From NCBI GenBank assembly GCA_052273845.1, contig DAVZHM010000033.1, positions 1-19,070 on the forward strand: a stretch of DNA of 19,070 bases. Direction: 5' to 3'. Of this stretch, positions 1-8,875 are shown piece after piece. The stretch's first letter is position 1. Every line of letters starts with the position of its first letter. Origin of the DNA: Fimenecus sp052273845 (GTDB taxonomy: Bacteria; Bacillota; Clostridia; Oscillospirales; Acutalibacteraceae). The notes under the pieces were generated by a model. It made no database searches. It saw only the letters and a list, made by a program, of their open reading frames with translations, and was not told the DNA's origin. A program made the translations under genes and the position numbers.

Positions 1-1
1 T

Positions 2-1537
2 TCGGGGAAAACACAGGTTTTTCTGCGCCTGATTGACGAGGTACTGAAAACCGATTGCGGCGTTATCGTGATGGTACCCGAAATTTCCTTAACTCCGCAA
101 ATGCTGTCCATCTTTTATGAGCGTTACGGCAGTCTTGTCGCGGTATTTCACAGTGCACTGTCTATGGGCGAGCGCTTGGATGAATGGAAACGCGTTAAAA
201 AAGGAGAGGCAAAAATCGCTCTCGGTACGCGTTCGGCCGTGTTTGCACCTTTTGAAAAAATCGGTTTGATTGTCATAGACGAGGAGCAGGAGCATACCTA
301 TAAATCCGAAATGTCCCCGCGGTATCATGCACGCGATGCGGCGCGTTTTCGTGTAAAAAATCATAATGCGCTTTTGCTTCTTGCTTCCGCAACACCCTCT
401 ATTGAAAGTTATGCACGCGCCAAAACGGGCGTGTATACTTTGTATACGCTTGACGAGCGCTACGGCAACGCTGTTTTGCCCGAGGTACTTACCGTGAATG
501 CGGCACAGTTCGGCGCGGGGGCGGGTGCGCAGTTAAGCGATGTGCTTTTAGCGGAACTACAGGAAAACTTACGCGCGGGCAATCAATCCATTTTGCTTTT
601 GAATCGGCGCGGCTATAACACTTTTGCCGCTTGTAATGCCTGTGGCAAGGTGATGACCTGTCCGAATTGCAGTATTTCGCTGACCTACCACGCCCGTAAC
701 AAACGGCTGATGTGCCATTACTGCGGGTATTCCGAGCCGTTTACCGATGTCTGCCGCGAATGCGGCGAAAAGCAAGTGGCGTATTCGGGGTTTGGTACGC
801 AGCGGTTAGAGGACGAATTACAAACCCAACTTCCCGATGCTCGCATCCTGCGATTGGATACAGATACTACCGCTTCTCGATATTCTTTTGAAAAATCCCT
901 AAAAAAGTTCACAAATCAGGAATATGATATTATGGTAGGCACACAAATGGTGGCAAAAGGGCTGGATTTTCCGAATGTAACCCTTGTCGGCGTTGTGTCT
1001 GTGGACCAAATGTTATATAATGATGATTATAAAAGCGCGGAACGCACATTCGATTTGCTGACGCAGGTTGTCGGGCGGGCGGGGCGCAGCGACAAAGCGG
1101 GTAAGGCGATTATTCAAACCGCGTTTCCCGATAATGAAGTGATTACACTTGCCAAAGCACAAAATTTCCCTGCGTTTTACGAGTTGGAAATGCAAATTCG
1201 CCAAGCAATGATTTACCCACCGTATTGCGATTTGTGTACGATTGGCTTTATCGGAACAGACGAAATTTTGACAAAATCTGCCGCAAAAGCGTTTTTAGAT
1301 GCGCTTCGTGCGGCGCATCAAAGCGAATATGCCGATTTGCAACTGATTGTATTAGGGCCGATTGCACCGCGACTTGCAAAAGTTTCGGGAAAATATCGGT
1401 ACCGCATTATTTTAAAATGTCATAACAACGCGCGCCTGCGTGCGTTTGTCGGTGCGCAATTAAAGCACTTTGCGAAAAACAATACTTACAAAAAAGTTAC
1501 AGTCATAGCGGATTTGAATCCGGAGAACATATATTGA
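2..1537 (+). CDS. priA: Primosomal protein N' (replication restart helicase PriA), 5' end missing
   Basis: PriA is a superfamily 2 DNA helicase that recognises stalled forks and reloads the replisome. The reading frame is already open at the left edge: the first codons read SGKTQVF, the tail of the Walker A loop, so the N-terminal DNA-binding part lies outside the window. Visible in order are a DEEQ Walker B motif (IDEEQEHTYKS, near 280-308), SATPS (motif III), the PriA zinc insert with eight cysteines in CxxC pairs (about 632-765), VGTQMVAKGLDFP (motif V) and QVVGRAGR (motif VI). The C-terminal domain ends at a TGA at 1535-1537. The DEEQ spelling replaces the commoner DEEH; I believe this occurs in other clostridial PriA proteins. 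It heads a co-directional operon, and def starts 10 nt later. Identification is very secure. Confidence 0.97.
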   Translation, partial: SGKTQVFLRLIDEVLKTDCGVIVMVPEISLTPQMLSIFYERYGSLVAVFHSALSMGERLDEWKRVKKGEAKIALGTRSAVFAPFEKIGLIVIDEEQEHTYKSEMSPRYHARDAARFRVKNHNALLLLASATPSIESYARAKTGVYTLYTLDERYGNAVLPEVLTVNAAQFGAGAGAQLSDVLLAELQENLRAGNQSILLLNRRGYNTFAACNACGKVMTCPNCSISLTYHARNKRLMCHYCGYSEPFTDVCRECGEKQVAYSGFGTQRLEDELQTQLPDARILRLDTDTTASRYSFEKSLKKFTNQEYDIMVGTQMVAKGLDFPNVTLVGVVSVDQMLYNDDYKSAERTFDLLTQVVGRAGRSDKAGKAIIQTAFPDNEVITLAKAQNFPAFYELEMQIRQAMIYPPYCDLCTIGFIGTDEILTKSAAKAFLDALRAAHQSEYADLQLIVLGPIAPRLAKVSGKYRYRIILKCHNNARLRAFVGAQLKHFAKNNTYKKVTVIADLNPENIY

Positions 1538-1547
1538 GGTGAAGAGA

Positions 1548-2036
1548 ATGGCTATCAGAAACATACGCGTAAAAGGTGACCCGATTTTAAGATTGAAGAG
1601 CAGAACGGTTGAAAAATTTGATGACCGTTTGTTTACATTGCTTGACGATATGCACGATACAATGTACGAAGCCGATGGTTGCGGCCTTGCGGCGGTGCAG
1701 GTCGGTGTTTTGAAGCGTGTGGTTGTCATTGATGTAGGCGACGGGCTTTTGGAACTGATTAACCCCGAAATCGTGGAACGAAAAGGCGAGCAGTGCGATG
1801 TGGAAGGATGCCTTTCGCTTCCCGGTGAGAGCGGTTACACGCTTCGCCCCGCATATGTGCGTGTGCGTGCGCAAAATCGCAACGGCGAGTGGTGCGAATA
1901 CAGCGGGGAAGAACTGTTGGCGCGCGCATTTTGCCATGAACTTGACCATTTGGACGGGCATTTATATACAGACCGCTTGGCGCCGAAAGATGCGGTTGCA
2001 CGAATGAGAGCGGAGCATCCGGATTTGGAGGACTGA
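1548..2036 (+). CDS. def: Peptide deformylase
   Basis: Removes the formyl group from the N-terminal methionine of new proteins; a cytoplasmic metalloenzyme. The protein is 162 aa, normal for the family. All three motifs are present: GCGLAAVQVG (residues 44-53; motif 1, with Val where Pro is common), EGCLSLPG (86-93) with metal ligand Cys88, and HELDHLDG (130-137) with ligands His130 and His134 and catalytic Glu131. I chose ATG 1548 over the in-frame GTG at 1539 because that GTG lies inside the Shine-Dalgarno sequence GAGGTG (1536-1541), which is 6 nt from the ATG. The gene follows priA and is 5 nt from fmt, the enzyme that adds the formyl group, a classic bacterial pairing. Confidence 0.97.
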   Translation: MAIRNIRVKGDPILRLKSRTVEKFDDRLFTLLDDMHDTMYEADGCGLAAVQVGVLKRVVVIDVGDGLLELINPEIVERKGEQCDVEGCLSLPGESGYTLRPAYVRVRAQNRNGEWCEYSGEELLARAFCHELDHLDGHLYTDRLAPKDAVARMRAEHPDLED

Positions 2037-2041
2037 GTGTT

Positions 2042-2968
2042 ATGCGGATTGTTTTTATGGGTACGCCCGATTTTGCCGTACCGTGCCTGCAAAGGCTGAT
2101 TGCAGACGGCGAGGAGGTTGTCGGCGTTTTCACCCAACCCGATAAACCGAAAGGGCGCGGGTACGAATTAACGCCGCCGCCCGTGAAAGTGGAAGCGTTG
2201 AAGCATAACATTCCGGTTTTTCAACCGAAAAGTATGCGTGACGGCGAAGCACTTTCTATTTTAAGAGATTTAAAGCCGGATTTATCAATTGTGGTGGCAT
2301 ACGGCAAAATCCTGCCGAAAGAGATTTTGTATTTGCCGAAATATCATTCCGTGAATATTCACGCATCGCTTTTGCCGCGGTATCGCGGCGCGGCACCGAT
2401 TCAGTGGTGCGTTTTGAACGGCGAAACCGAAACGGGTGTCACCGCAATGCTGATGGATGAGGGATTGGATACAGGCGATATGCTTCTTTCCGAATCCCTT
2501 GCCATTTCGCCGAATATGACGGCAGGGGAATTGCACGATGCGCTTTCCGCACTCGGCGCAGAAGTGCTTTCCGAAACGGTGAAAGCCGTGTCGGCGGGGA
2601 ATTTGCAACCTGTACCGCAGCCGAAAGAAAGCAATTACGCGCCGATGCTCACAAAAGCCTTGTGTCCGATTGATTTTCATAAATCCGCACAGGAAGTGCA
2701 TAATCAAGTGCGCGGTTTATGCCCGTGGCCGAGTGCAACGTCGTGCCTTGACGGCAAGCGTATGAAAATCCACGCTACGCACCTTACGAATATTTCTACC
2801 GATGCGCCGCCCGGTACGGTTGTGGCGGTCGGCGAGGCGATTTCGGTTGCTTGCGGTGACGGTAAAACGGTTGACATCCTCGAATTGCAACCTGAGGGGA
2901 AGAAACGAATGTCTGCAAAAGCATTTTTGGTGGGGCATAAGGTCAACACGGGGGATATTTTTGCATAA
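2042..2968 (+). CDS. fmt: Methionyl-tRNA formyltransferase
   Basis: Transfers a formyl group from 10-formyl-tetrahydrofolate to Met-tRNA(fMet) before translation initiation. The protein is 308 aa, typical length. The N-terminus MRIVFMGTPDFAVP is diagnostic. The catalytic triad region is intact: Asn106 and His108 in VNIHASLLPRYRG, and Asp144 in DEGLDTGDM. The C-terminal OB-like tRNA-binding domain occupies roughly residues 205-308. ATG 2042 has the ribosome-binding site GGAGGA at 2027-2032, inside the end of def. It lies between def and a membrane peptidase in the same operon. Confidence 0.97.
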   Translation: MRIVFMGTPDFAVPCLQRLIADGEEVVGVFTQPDKPKGRGYELTPPPVKVEALKHNIPVFQPKSMRDGEALSILRDLKPDLSIVVAYGKILPKEILYLPKYHSVNIHASLLPRYRGAAPIQWCVLNGETETGVTAMLMDEGLDTGDMLLSESLAISPNMTAGELHDALSALGAEVLSETVKAVSAGNLQPVPQPKESNYAPMLTKALCPIDFHKSAQEVHNQVRGLCPWPSATSCLDGKRMKIHATHLTNISTDAPPGTVVAVGEAISVACGDGKTVDILELQPEGKKRMSAKAFLVGHKVNTGDIFA

Positions 2969-2982
2969 ATCAGGTGACAAAT

Positions 2983-3663
2983 ATGTATTTGGATTATTAT
3001 TATTTTATACTGATTGTTCCGGTGCTCATAGTATCTTTGATTGCACAGGCACGCGTAAATTCCGCATACAACCGTTATTCGGGTGTCAACAATATGCGTG
3101 GGCTGACTGGTGCCGCTGCGGCACAGGCAGTCTTGGATTTTTACGGTGTGCAGGGTGTTCGCATTGAGCATATCCGTGGGAAACTCAATGACCACTATGA
3201 CCCGAAAACCAATGTGATTCGGCTTTCCGACGGGGTGTACGGCAGTTGTTCCATTGCCGCTGTCGGCATTGCCTGCCACGAGGCAGGGCACGCCGCACAG
3301 CACGCCGAGGGGTATTCGCCCATCAAAGTGCGCAACGCGCTTTTGTTGCCTGCGCAAATCGGCTCCAATGCGGCAATTCCTTTGGCAATTATCGGTATTT
3401 TCTTCGGCTCGCAGTTTTTAATGAACTTCGGCATTTTCCTGTATGCCGCTGTGATGCTGTTCCAACTGTTTACACTGCCCGTAGAATTTAACGCAAGCCG
3501 CCGGGCCTTGTCCGTTATACAGGACACGGGTCTTTTGGCACAGTCGGAAACCGACGGCGCGCAAAAAGTGTTGCGTGCGGCGGCAATGACTTATGTTGCG
3601 GCGTTCGCCATGTCTGCGGCAAACCTGCTTCGTTTGCTTTTGCTTACCAAGAGAAGGGATTGA
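2983..3663 (+). CDS. Membrane zinc metallopeptidase, YugP family
   Basis: A 226-aa membrane protein of the YugP-type putative neutral zinc metallopeptidase family. The zinc signature HEAGHAAQH is at residues 99-107 (His99, Glu100, His103), and the second family motif LPVEFNASRRA (165-175) supplies a probable third ligand, Glu168. Hydrophobic segments lie at about 5-21, 127-147, 149-166 and 204-222, so it should sit in the cytoplasmic membrane. Its substrate is unknown. I chose ATG 2983 rather than the in-frame GTG 2974, because that GTG is part of the ribosome-binding site AGGTG (2972-2976), 6 nt from the ATG, the same arrangement as at def. Genes of this family often sit between fmt and rsmB in Clostridia; the functional link is unproven. 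Confidence 0.9.
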   Translation: MYLDYYYFILIVPVLIVSLIAQARVNSAYNRYSGVNNMRGLTGAAAAQAVLDFYGVQGVRIEHIRGKLNDHYDPKTNVIRLSDGVYGSCSIAAVGIACHEAGHAAQHAEGYSPIKVRNALLLPAQIGSNAAIPLAIIGIFFGSQFLMNFGIFLYAAVMLFQLFTLPVEFNASRRALSVIQDTGLLAQSETDGAQKVLRAAAMTYVAAFAMSAANLLRLLLLTKRRD

Positions 3664-3667
3664 ACCT

Positions 3668-4951
3668 ATGAATGACCGCCAAACGGCGTTTCGCGTATTA
3701 AATCGAATAGAACGCAATAATGCCTATTCCAATTTGGCGCTGGACGCCGAATTGCGGCAAAATCAAGGCGAAACCGTTTCTGCCCCATTCGTAACCGCGT
3801 TGGTTTACGGGGTTTTGGAGCGTAAAATTACGCTGGATTATATCCTTTCTGCCTTTTTAACCAAACCGATTAAAAAATTGCGCCCCGAAGTGTTGACTGC
3901 GCTTCGTATGGGGGCGTATCAGTTGCAATTTATGGACAAGGTTCCGACTTCCGCCGCGGTAAACGAAAGTGTGAAACTGGTTAAGAACAACGGTTGCGCA
4001 TATGCTGCGGGATTGGTGAATTCCGTGTTGCGCAAAGTTGCAAATGCAGAGGTTATTTACCCTGACAAAACTGATTTTATAAAGTATTTAAGCATTCGCT
4101 ATTCTTGCCCAACATCGTTGGTGCAGCACTACATACAGGATTACGGAGAAGAGAATGCAGAAGGTATTTTATCGTCTTCTCTCGGCGCGGTACCGACGGT
4201 GCTTCGCGTAAACACCTTGAAAACCGATGCCGTGCACTTGAAAACCGCTTTGGCAGAAGAAGGGTTTTCCGCGGAACTCGGGCAAACAGAAAATACGCTT
4301 GTCATCAAAAACAGTGGTGCAATAGAGCAGAGTAAAGCCTATCAAAACGGGCTTTTTCATGTGCAGGATACGGCAAGTGCCCTTTGTGCGCAGGCTTTAG
4401 ACGCAAAGCCCGGGCAAAGGGTAATTGATGTTTGCGCCGCACCCGGCGGAAAAACGTTTACCTTGGCACAGATGATGGAAAATCAAGGCGAGATTTTGGC
4501 GTTCGATTTGCACGCGCACCGTGTTCGCTTAATTGAAACGGGTGCGGCACGGTTGGGGCTTTCAATTGTTAAGGCGAGCGTGCAGGACGCATCCGTTTTT
4601 GCACCGGCTTTAGAAAACACGGCGGACCGCGTGTTGTGCGACGTCCCGTGTTCAGGGCTTGGCACCATTCGCCGCAAGCCGGAAATCCGCTATAAGGACT
4701 TGGCGTTTATTGACAATCTAACGCATTTACAGTATAATATTTTAGTTCATGCATCAAAGTATTTGAAATCGGGTGGGGTATTGGTGTATTCCACTTGTAC
4801 ATTAAACCGTGCGGAAAACGATGCGGTCTGCGACCGTTTTTTGCAGGAAAATCCCGATTTTGAAAAATTAGAGGCGTACACCACGCTGTTGCCGCATAAA
4901 GATGGAACGGACGGGTTCTTTTTTGCGCGGCTCGGGAGAAAAGCACAGTGA
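3668..4951 (+). CDS. rsmB: 16S rRNA (cytosine-967-C5)-methyltransferase RsmB
   Basis: Methylates C967 (E. coli numbering) of 16S rRNA using S-adenosylmethionine. The 427-aa length fits the family. The N-terminal NusB-like RNA-binding domain covers about 1-140. The Rossmann-fold methyltransferase domain carries the SAM motif DVCAAPGGKT (254-263) and both catalytic cysteines of the m5C class: Cys328 in DVPCSGLG and Cys377 in YSTCTLNRAEND. The frame is open upstream to 3593, inside the peptidase gene, but ATG 3668 is chosen because the family N-terminus (NDRQTAFRVLNRIE) starts there and GAAGGG (3653-3658) lies 9 nt upstream. It is 4 nt after the peptidase stop, and its own stop overlaps the rlmN start. 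Confidence 0.96.
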   Translation: MNDRQTAFRVLNRIERNNAYSNLALDAELRQNQGETVSAPFVTALVYGVLERKITLDYILSAFLTKPIKKLRPEVLTALRMGAYQLQFMDKVPTSAAVNESVKLVKNNGCAYAAGLVNSVLRKVANAEVIYPDKTDFIKYLSIRYSCPTSLVQHYIQDYGEENAEGILSSSLGAVPTVLRVNTLKTDAVHLKTALAEEGFSAELGQTENTLVIKNSGAIEQSKAYQNGLFHVQDTASALCAQALDAKPGQRVIDVCAAPGGKTFTLAQMMENQGEILAFDLHAHRVRLIETGAARLGLSIVKASVQDASVFAPALENTADRVLCDVPCSGLGTIRRKPEIRYKDLAFIDNLTHLQYNILVHASKYLKSGGVLVYSTCTLNRAENDAVCDRFLQENPDFEKLEAYTTLLPHKDGTDGFFFARLGRKAQ

Positions 4952-5979
4952 GCAAAATCGATATTCGTTCTTTAACCGCGGCAGAACTGACGGAAGAAAT
5001 CTGCAACCGCGGCTTGCCGAAATTTCGCGTATCGCAAATTTATTCATGGCTTTATGAAAAAGGCGTGCGGGATTTTTCCGAAATGACCAATTTGCCGAAA
5101 TCGCTTCGCGATTCACTCGATGCGGAGTTTGAAATCAAAAACTGTACCATTGATACCAAACTTTGCTCGAAATTAGATGAAACGGTCAAATATCTTTTTG
5201 AATTAAACCCCGGTGAATACATTGAAAGCGTCGTAATGAAATACAAATACGGTTACACGATTTGTATTTCCTCACAACTCGGTTGCAAAATGGGTTGCTC
5301 GTTTTGCGCCTCCGCTATCGGTGGATTTCAGCGCCATTTAACCCCTTCCGAAATGCTTTCGGAAATCTATACGGCGCAAAGTGACCTCGGCGTGCGCATT
5401 TCGCACATCGTTTTAATGGGCACGGGCGAACCGCTTGACAATTTCGACAATGTAATGCGCTTTTTGGAATTGGTAACCGATGAAAAAGGCTTAAATATCA
5501 GTATGCGGCATATTTCCCTTTCCACCTGCGGCGTGGTGCCGCGTATCTACGATTTGGCAGAAAAACGCTTGGGGTTGACGCTTTCCATTTCTTTGCACGC
5601 CCCGAACGATGCCATTCGTTCGCAAACCATGCCTGTAAACCACAAATGGAATGTGGAAGAACTGCTTACGGCGTGCCGATATTATACAAAAGTGACCTCG
5701 CGGCGTATCTCTTTTGAATACGCTATGATTGACGGCTTTAACGATACAGATGCCTGTGCTTCGGAACTTGCAAAACGGTTGCGCGGTATGCTGTGTCATA
5801 TCAATCTGATTCCTGTCAATACTGTCAAGGAAAAAGATTATAGAAAAAGCAATGAGGACCGTATTCGGCGGTTTTCAAAAATATTAGAGCAAAACGGTTT
5901 GACCGTTACGGTCAGACGCACCCTCGGGAGCGATATTAACGCTTCCTGCGGGCAGTTACGCGCATCCAAAAGAAGGTGA
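4948..5979 (+). CDS. rlmN: Dual-specificity 23S rRNA/tRNA adenine-C2 methyltransferase RlmN
   Basis: A radical SAM enzyme that methylates C2 of A2503 in 23S rRNA and of A37 in some tRNAs. The 343-aa protein has the cluster motif CxxxCxxC at Cys113, Cys117 and Cys120. Both accessory cysteines are present: Cys106, seven residues before the cluster as in E. coli Cys118, and Cys334 in GSDINASCGQLR, matching E. coli Cys355. GTGEP (158-162) is the SAM-binding motif. Having both accessory cysteines fits RlmN, although Cfr-type paralogues also keep them; the operon context favours RlmN. The start is a GTG at 4948 that overlaps the rsmB stop by 4 nt (GTGA), preceded by GGGAGA at 4934-4939, which suggests coupled translation. 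Confidence 0.95.
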   Translation: MSKIDIRSLTAAELTEEICNRGLPKFRVSQIYSWLYEKGVRDFSEMTNLPKSLRDSLDAEFEIKNCTIDTKLCSKLDETVKYLFELNPGEYIESVVMKYKYGYTICISSQLGCKMGCSFCASAIGGFQRHLTPSEMLSEIYTAQSDLGVRISHIVLMGTGEPLDNFDNVMRFLELVTDEKGLNISMRHISLSTCGVVPRIYDLAEKRLGLTLSISLHAPNDAIRSQTMPVNHKWNVEELLTACRYYTKVTSRRISFEYAMIDGFNDTDACASELAKRLRGMLCHINLIPVNTVKEKDYRKSNEDRIRRFSKILEQNGLTVTVRRTLGSDINASCGQLRASKRR

Positions 5980-5985
5980 TCTTTC

Positions 5986-6711
5986 TTGAAATTTGCAGCA
6001 AAAACCGACATCGGAAAAGTCCGTGAAAGCAATCAGGACGCATACGCTACCGGGGAATTGCCCGACGGTGTGGCGTGGGCAGTGGTTTGCGACGGTATGG
6101 GCGGTGCTGCGGGCGGCAATGTTGCTTCGCAAACCGCTGTGAAAATTATTTCAGAGCAAATTACATCGGCTTATCGCGCTTCGATGCGTAGCAAATCTAT
6201 TAAAAATTTGTTGGTTTCTGCCATCAATGCCGCAAATATCAGCGTGTTTGATATGGCGCAGGCAAATGCCGAACTCGCGGGCATGGGCACCACGGTGGTG
6301 TGTGTGCTTATAGCGGACGGTATTGCGTATATCGCCCATGCAGGCGACAGTCGCGCGTATGTGTTGCACGGCGATATTCAGCAGTTAACGCGTGATCATT
6401 CGGTTGTGCAGGAAATGGTGGATACCGGTCGCATAACGCAAGAGGAAGCGAAAGTTCACCCAAATAAAAACATCATCACGCGTGCTTTGGGTGTGCTTCC
6501 GGAAATTCGTGTGGATTTTTACGAACAACCTTTAGACAAAGAGGATGTTTTGTTGCTTTGCACGGACGGTTTGACCAATTATGTAGAGGAAGACGCGATT
6601 TTAGAACTCGCGAAAACCTGTAAGGAAAATGATTTTGCTGAAACGCTTGTCGCAAAAGCGCTTGAAAACGGCGGCGGCGATAATGTTACTGTGGTAACAA
6701 TCGGATTTTAA
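5986..6711 (+). CDS. prpC: PP2C-family Ser/Thr protein phosphatase (PrpC/Stp)
   Basis: A soluble metal-dependent phosphatase that reverses the action of the kinase encoded next door. The 241-aa protein has the full PP2C motif set: RESNQDAY (13-20), VCDGMGGAAGG (34-44), HAGDSRAYV (118-126), LTRDHS (134-139), LCTDGLTNYV (191-200) and GGDNVTVV (230-237). Metal-binding aspartates are Asp18, Asp36, Asp194 and Asp232. The start is TTG 5986, since no ATG fits and the strong ribosome-binding site AAGGTGAT (5973-5980, overlapping the rlmN stop) lies 5 nt upstream. The frame begins MKFAAKTDIGKVRESNQD, the usual family N-terminus. prkC follows 12 nt later. Confidence 0.95.
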   Translation: MKFAAKTDIGKVRESNQDAYATGELPDGVAWAVVCDGMGGAAGGNVASQTAVKIISEQITSAYRASMRSKSIKNLLVSAINAANISVFDMAQANAELAGMGTTVVCVLIADGIAYIAHAGDSRAYVLHGDIQQLTRDHSVVQEMVDTGRITQEEAKVHPNKNIITRALGVLPEIRVDFYEQPLDKEDVLLLCTDGLTNYVEEDAILELAKTCKENDFAETLVAKALENGGGDNVTVVTIGF

Positions 6712-6723
6712 GGAGACAGAACG

Positions 6724-8865
6724 ATGGAAAACTATTGTGGTAAACGTTTAGACGGCAGATATGAAATACGCGAAATCGTCGGCGTCGGCGGAATGGCTGT
6801 GGTTTACAAGGCGTATGACAATATTGATGACCGTATTGTGGCTGTTAAAATTTTAAAAGAAGAATTTTTGGCGAATGAGGAATTCCGCCGCCGCTTCAAA
6901 AACGAAGCCAAGGCGATTGCGGTTTTGTCGCATCCGAATATCGTCAAAGTGTATGATGTCAGTTTCGGTGACCGCCTGCAATATATCGTAATGGAATATA
7001 TTGAGGGGATTACGCTCAAAGAATACATTGAACAGCAAAAGGTCGTAAATTGGAAAGAAGCGGTACATTTCGTCAATCAGATTTTGAAAGCACTTCAGCA
7101 CGCGCACGACAAAGGTATTGTGCACCGTGATATTAAGCCGCAAAATATTATTTTGTTGCAAGACGGTACGATTAAAGTCAGCGATTTCGGCATTGCGCGT
7201 TTTTCCCGCGGGGATACACGCACCATGACCGAAAGCGCCATCGGTTCCGTGCATTACATCAGTCCCGAGCAGGCACGCGGTGAAATCACCGACGACAAAG
7301 CGGATATTTATTCTGTCGGCGTTGTGATGTATGAAATGCTTACAGGGCAACTGCCTTTCCAATCGGACAACGCGGTTTCGGTTGCGATTATGCAAATGCA
7401 GCAGGAGGCGAAACGCCCGCGCGAAATCAACCCCGATATTCCGCTCGGACTTGAACAAATTACTTTGCGCGCGATGCAGAAAAACGCGAAAGACCGTTAT
7501 CAGTCCGCATCGGAAATGCTGTTGGATTTAGACGAGTTCCGCAAAAATCCGTCCATCAAATTTGATTACAATTATTTTGTGGATAGCGAGCCCACAAGAT
7601 TTGTTGACGCGAAGCGTGTGCCGCCTGCAAAAGCGCCCGCCGATGCGGTGAAAACTGAGCCGGAGGAAGACGAAGAAGAAAAAGAACCGAGCAAAACCAT
7701 GCCGATTATTTTTGGTGTGATTGCGGGGCTTATCGTTATCGTGGCGATTTTCGTCGGCGTATTTTTGGGGCGCAACGCCAAAAAGGTGGAAGTGCCGAAT
7801 TTTGTCGGTATGAATTATAACGATGAAATTATGGGGAACGCCTTGTATACCGACAATTTTGTGTTTGAAACCGAGCCGATATACAGCGCAGAGGCAGAAC
7901 CCGGCGAGGTGCTTTCGCAGAATCCCGAGGCGAAAACCAAAATCCGCAAAGGCAAAACCATTAAATTGGAAATTGCTTATAACGATGACAGCGTACTCAT
8001 TTCCGGCGTAGTCGGTCTTTCTGCCGAGGAAGCGCAGGCGAAACTGAAAGCAAGCGGATTTGAGGTTAAGGTCATTACCAAATACGATAAAAACGCCAAA
8101 GACGGCATTGTGTTTGACACTTATCCCGTGGAAGGCTCTTACGGTGAAAAGGGGTCTCTGGTTACCATTTATGTCGGCACAACTGAAAATCCGAATGCCG
8201 CAACCGTACCGACGGTCCTTGGATACAGTCAGGATATTGCAAAGAAACTGATTGAAAGCGCCGGATTTACAGTCGGCAACATTACCGAAGCAAACAGCGA
8301 TAAAGAAAAAGGCGTTGTCCTTTCCCAGTCGCCCGAGGGCGGTGCAACCGCAGAGGCGGGTGCCGCTGTCGCATTGGTCGTCAGCAACGGTGTCCCGGAG
8401 GCAACTTCGGCAACCGTTACGGTCACTTTGCCGAAATCCAGCGGTGCTTCGGGTGTTATGAAAGTGTATTTGAACAGCACTTTGTATAACGCCGACGGCG
8501 AGCAGTTCCCGCGTGAGGTCAGTTTCTCCGGTGAAACCATTACCATTACGCTCAAAGGTTCGGGTGCCAATAACACATATCAAGTTGTGATTGATGACCA
8601 GGAAATTCAAAGCGGTAAGATTGACTTTACGAAGTCACCTGCATCCGTTACGGATATTAAGAAAACCGAATTCCCCGTTGTTGTTCCCTCTGTTGTCGGT
8701 AAAACTGCGGACAAAGCGCGTGAACAGCTTGCAGCCGCAGGTTTTAAGAATATTACCGTTGTAGACAGCGAAGGAAATAAAGTTTCAACGGGAACCGTTA
8801 CTGCACAAACCCCCGAACAGGAAAAAGTCATACCGTCTACTGAAATCAAACTGACGGTTGGGTAA
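6724..8865 (+). CDS. prkC: PASTA-domain Ser/Thr protein kinase (PrkC/PknB type)
   Basis: A membrane kinase that senses muropeptides or lipid II outside the cell and phosphorylates cytoplasmic targets. The 713-aa protein starts with a complete kinase domain (about 10-272): glycine loop GVGGMAVVYKA (20-30), Lys42, HRDIKPQN (134-141) with Asp136, DFG (154-156), and an activation loop with Thr165, Thr167 and Thr169 as likely autophosphorylation sites. An acidic juxtamembrane stretch (about 310-323) leads to one transmembrane helix (327-348). Outside are PASTA-like repeats at about 354-418, 424-485 and 493-556, then a beta-rich Ig-like segment (about 560-645) and a fourth PASTA repeat (650-713) ending at the C-terminus. 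AGGAG at 6711-6715 lies 8 nt before the ATG. In B. subtilis PrkC an Ig-like domain closes the protein; here a PASTA repeat follows it. Confidence 0.95.
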   Translation: MENYCGKRLDGRYEIREIVGVGGMAVVYKAYDNIDDRIVAVKILKEEFLANEEFRRRFKNEAKAIAVLSHPNIVKVYDVSFGDRLQYIVMEYIEGITLKEYIEQQKVVNWKEAVHFVNQILKALQHAHDKGIVHRDIKPQNIILLQDGTIKVSDFGIARFSRGDTRTMTESAIGSVHYISPEQARGEITDDKADIYSVGVVMYEMLTGQLPFQSDNAVSVAIMQMQQEAKRPREINPDIPLGLEQITLRAMQKNAKDRYQSASEMLLDLDEFRKNPSIKFDYNYFVDSEPTRFVDAKRVPPAKAPADAVKTEPEEDEEEKEPSKTMPIIFGVIAGLIVIVAIFVGVFLGRNAKKVEVPNFVGMNYNDEIMGNALYTDNFVFETEPIYSAEAEPGEVLSQNPEAKTKIRKGKTIKLEIAYNDDSVLISGVVGLSAEEAQAKLKASGFEVKVITKYDKNAKDGIVFDTYPVEGSYGEKGSLVTIYVGTTENPNAATVPTVLGYSQDIAKKLIESAGFTVGNITEANSDKEKGVVLSQSPEGGATAEAGAAVALVVSNGVPEATSATVTVTLPKSSGASGVMKVYLNSTLYNADGEQFPREVSFSGETITITLKGSGANNTYQVVIDDQEIQSGKIDFTKSPASVTDIKKTEFPVVVPSVVGKTADKAREQLAAAGFKNITVVDSEGNKVSTGTVTAQTPEQEKVIPSTEIKLTVG

Positions 8866-8875
8866 GAGGTTTTCA

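Noticed and set aside
3593..3667. 25-codon upstream extension of rsmB inside the peptidase gene
   Set aside because: Cysteine-rich and unlike the family; ATG 3668 has a ribosome-binding site and matches the family N-terminus.
7528..8610. 360-codon open frame on the minus strand opposite prkC
   Set aside because: It is antisense to the extracellular PASTA region, has an implausible composition (rich in Phe, Asn, His, Arg), and the sense strand has unmistakable domains. A codon-bias shadow.
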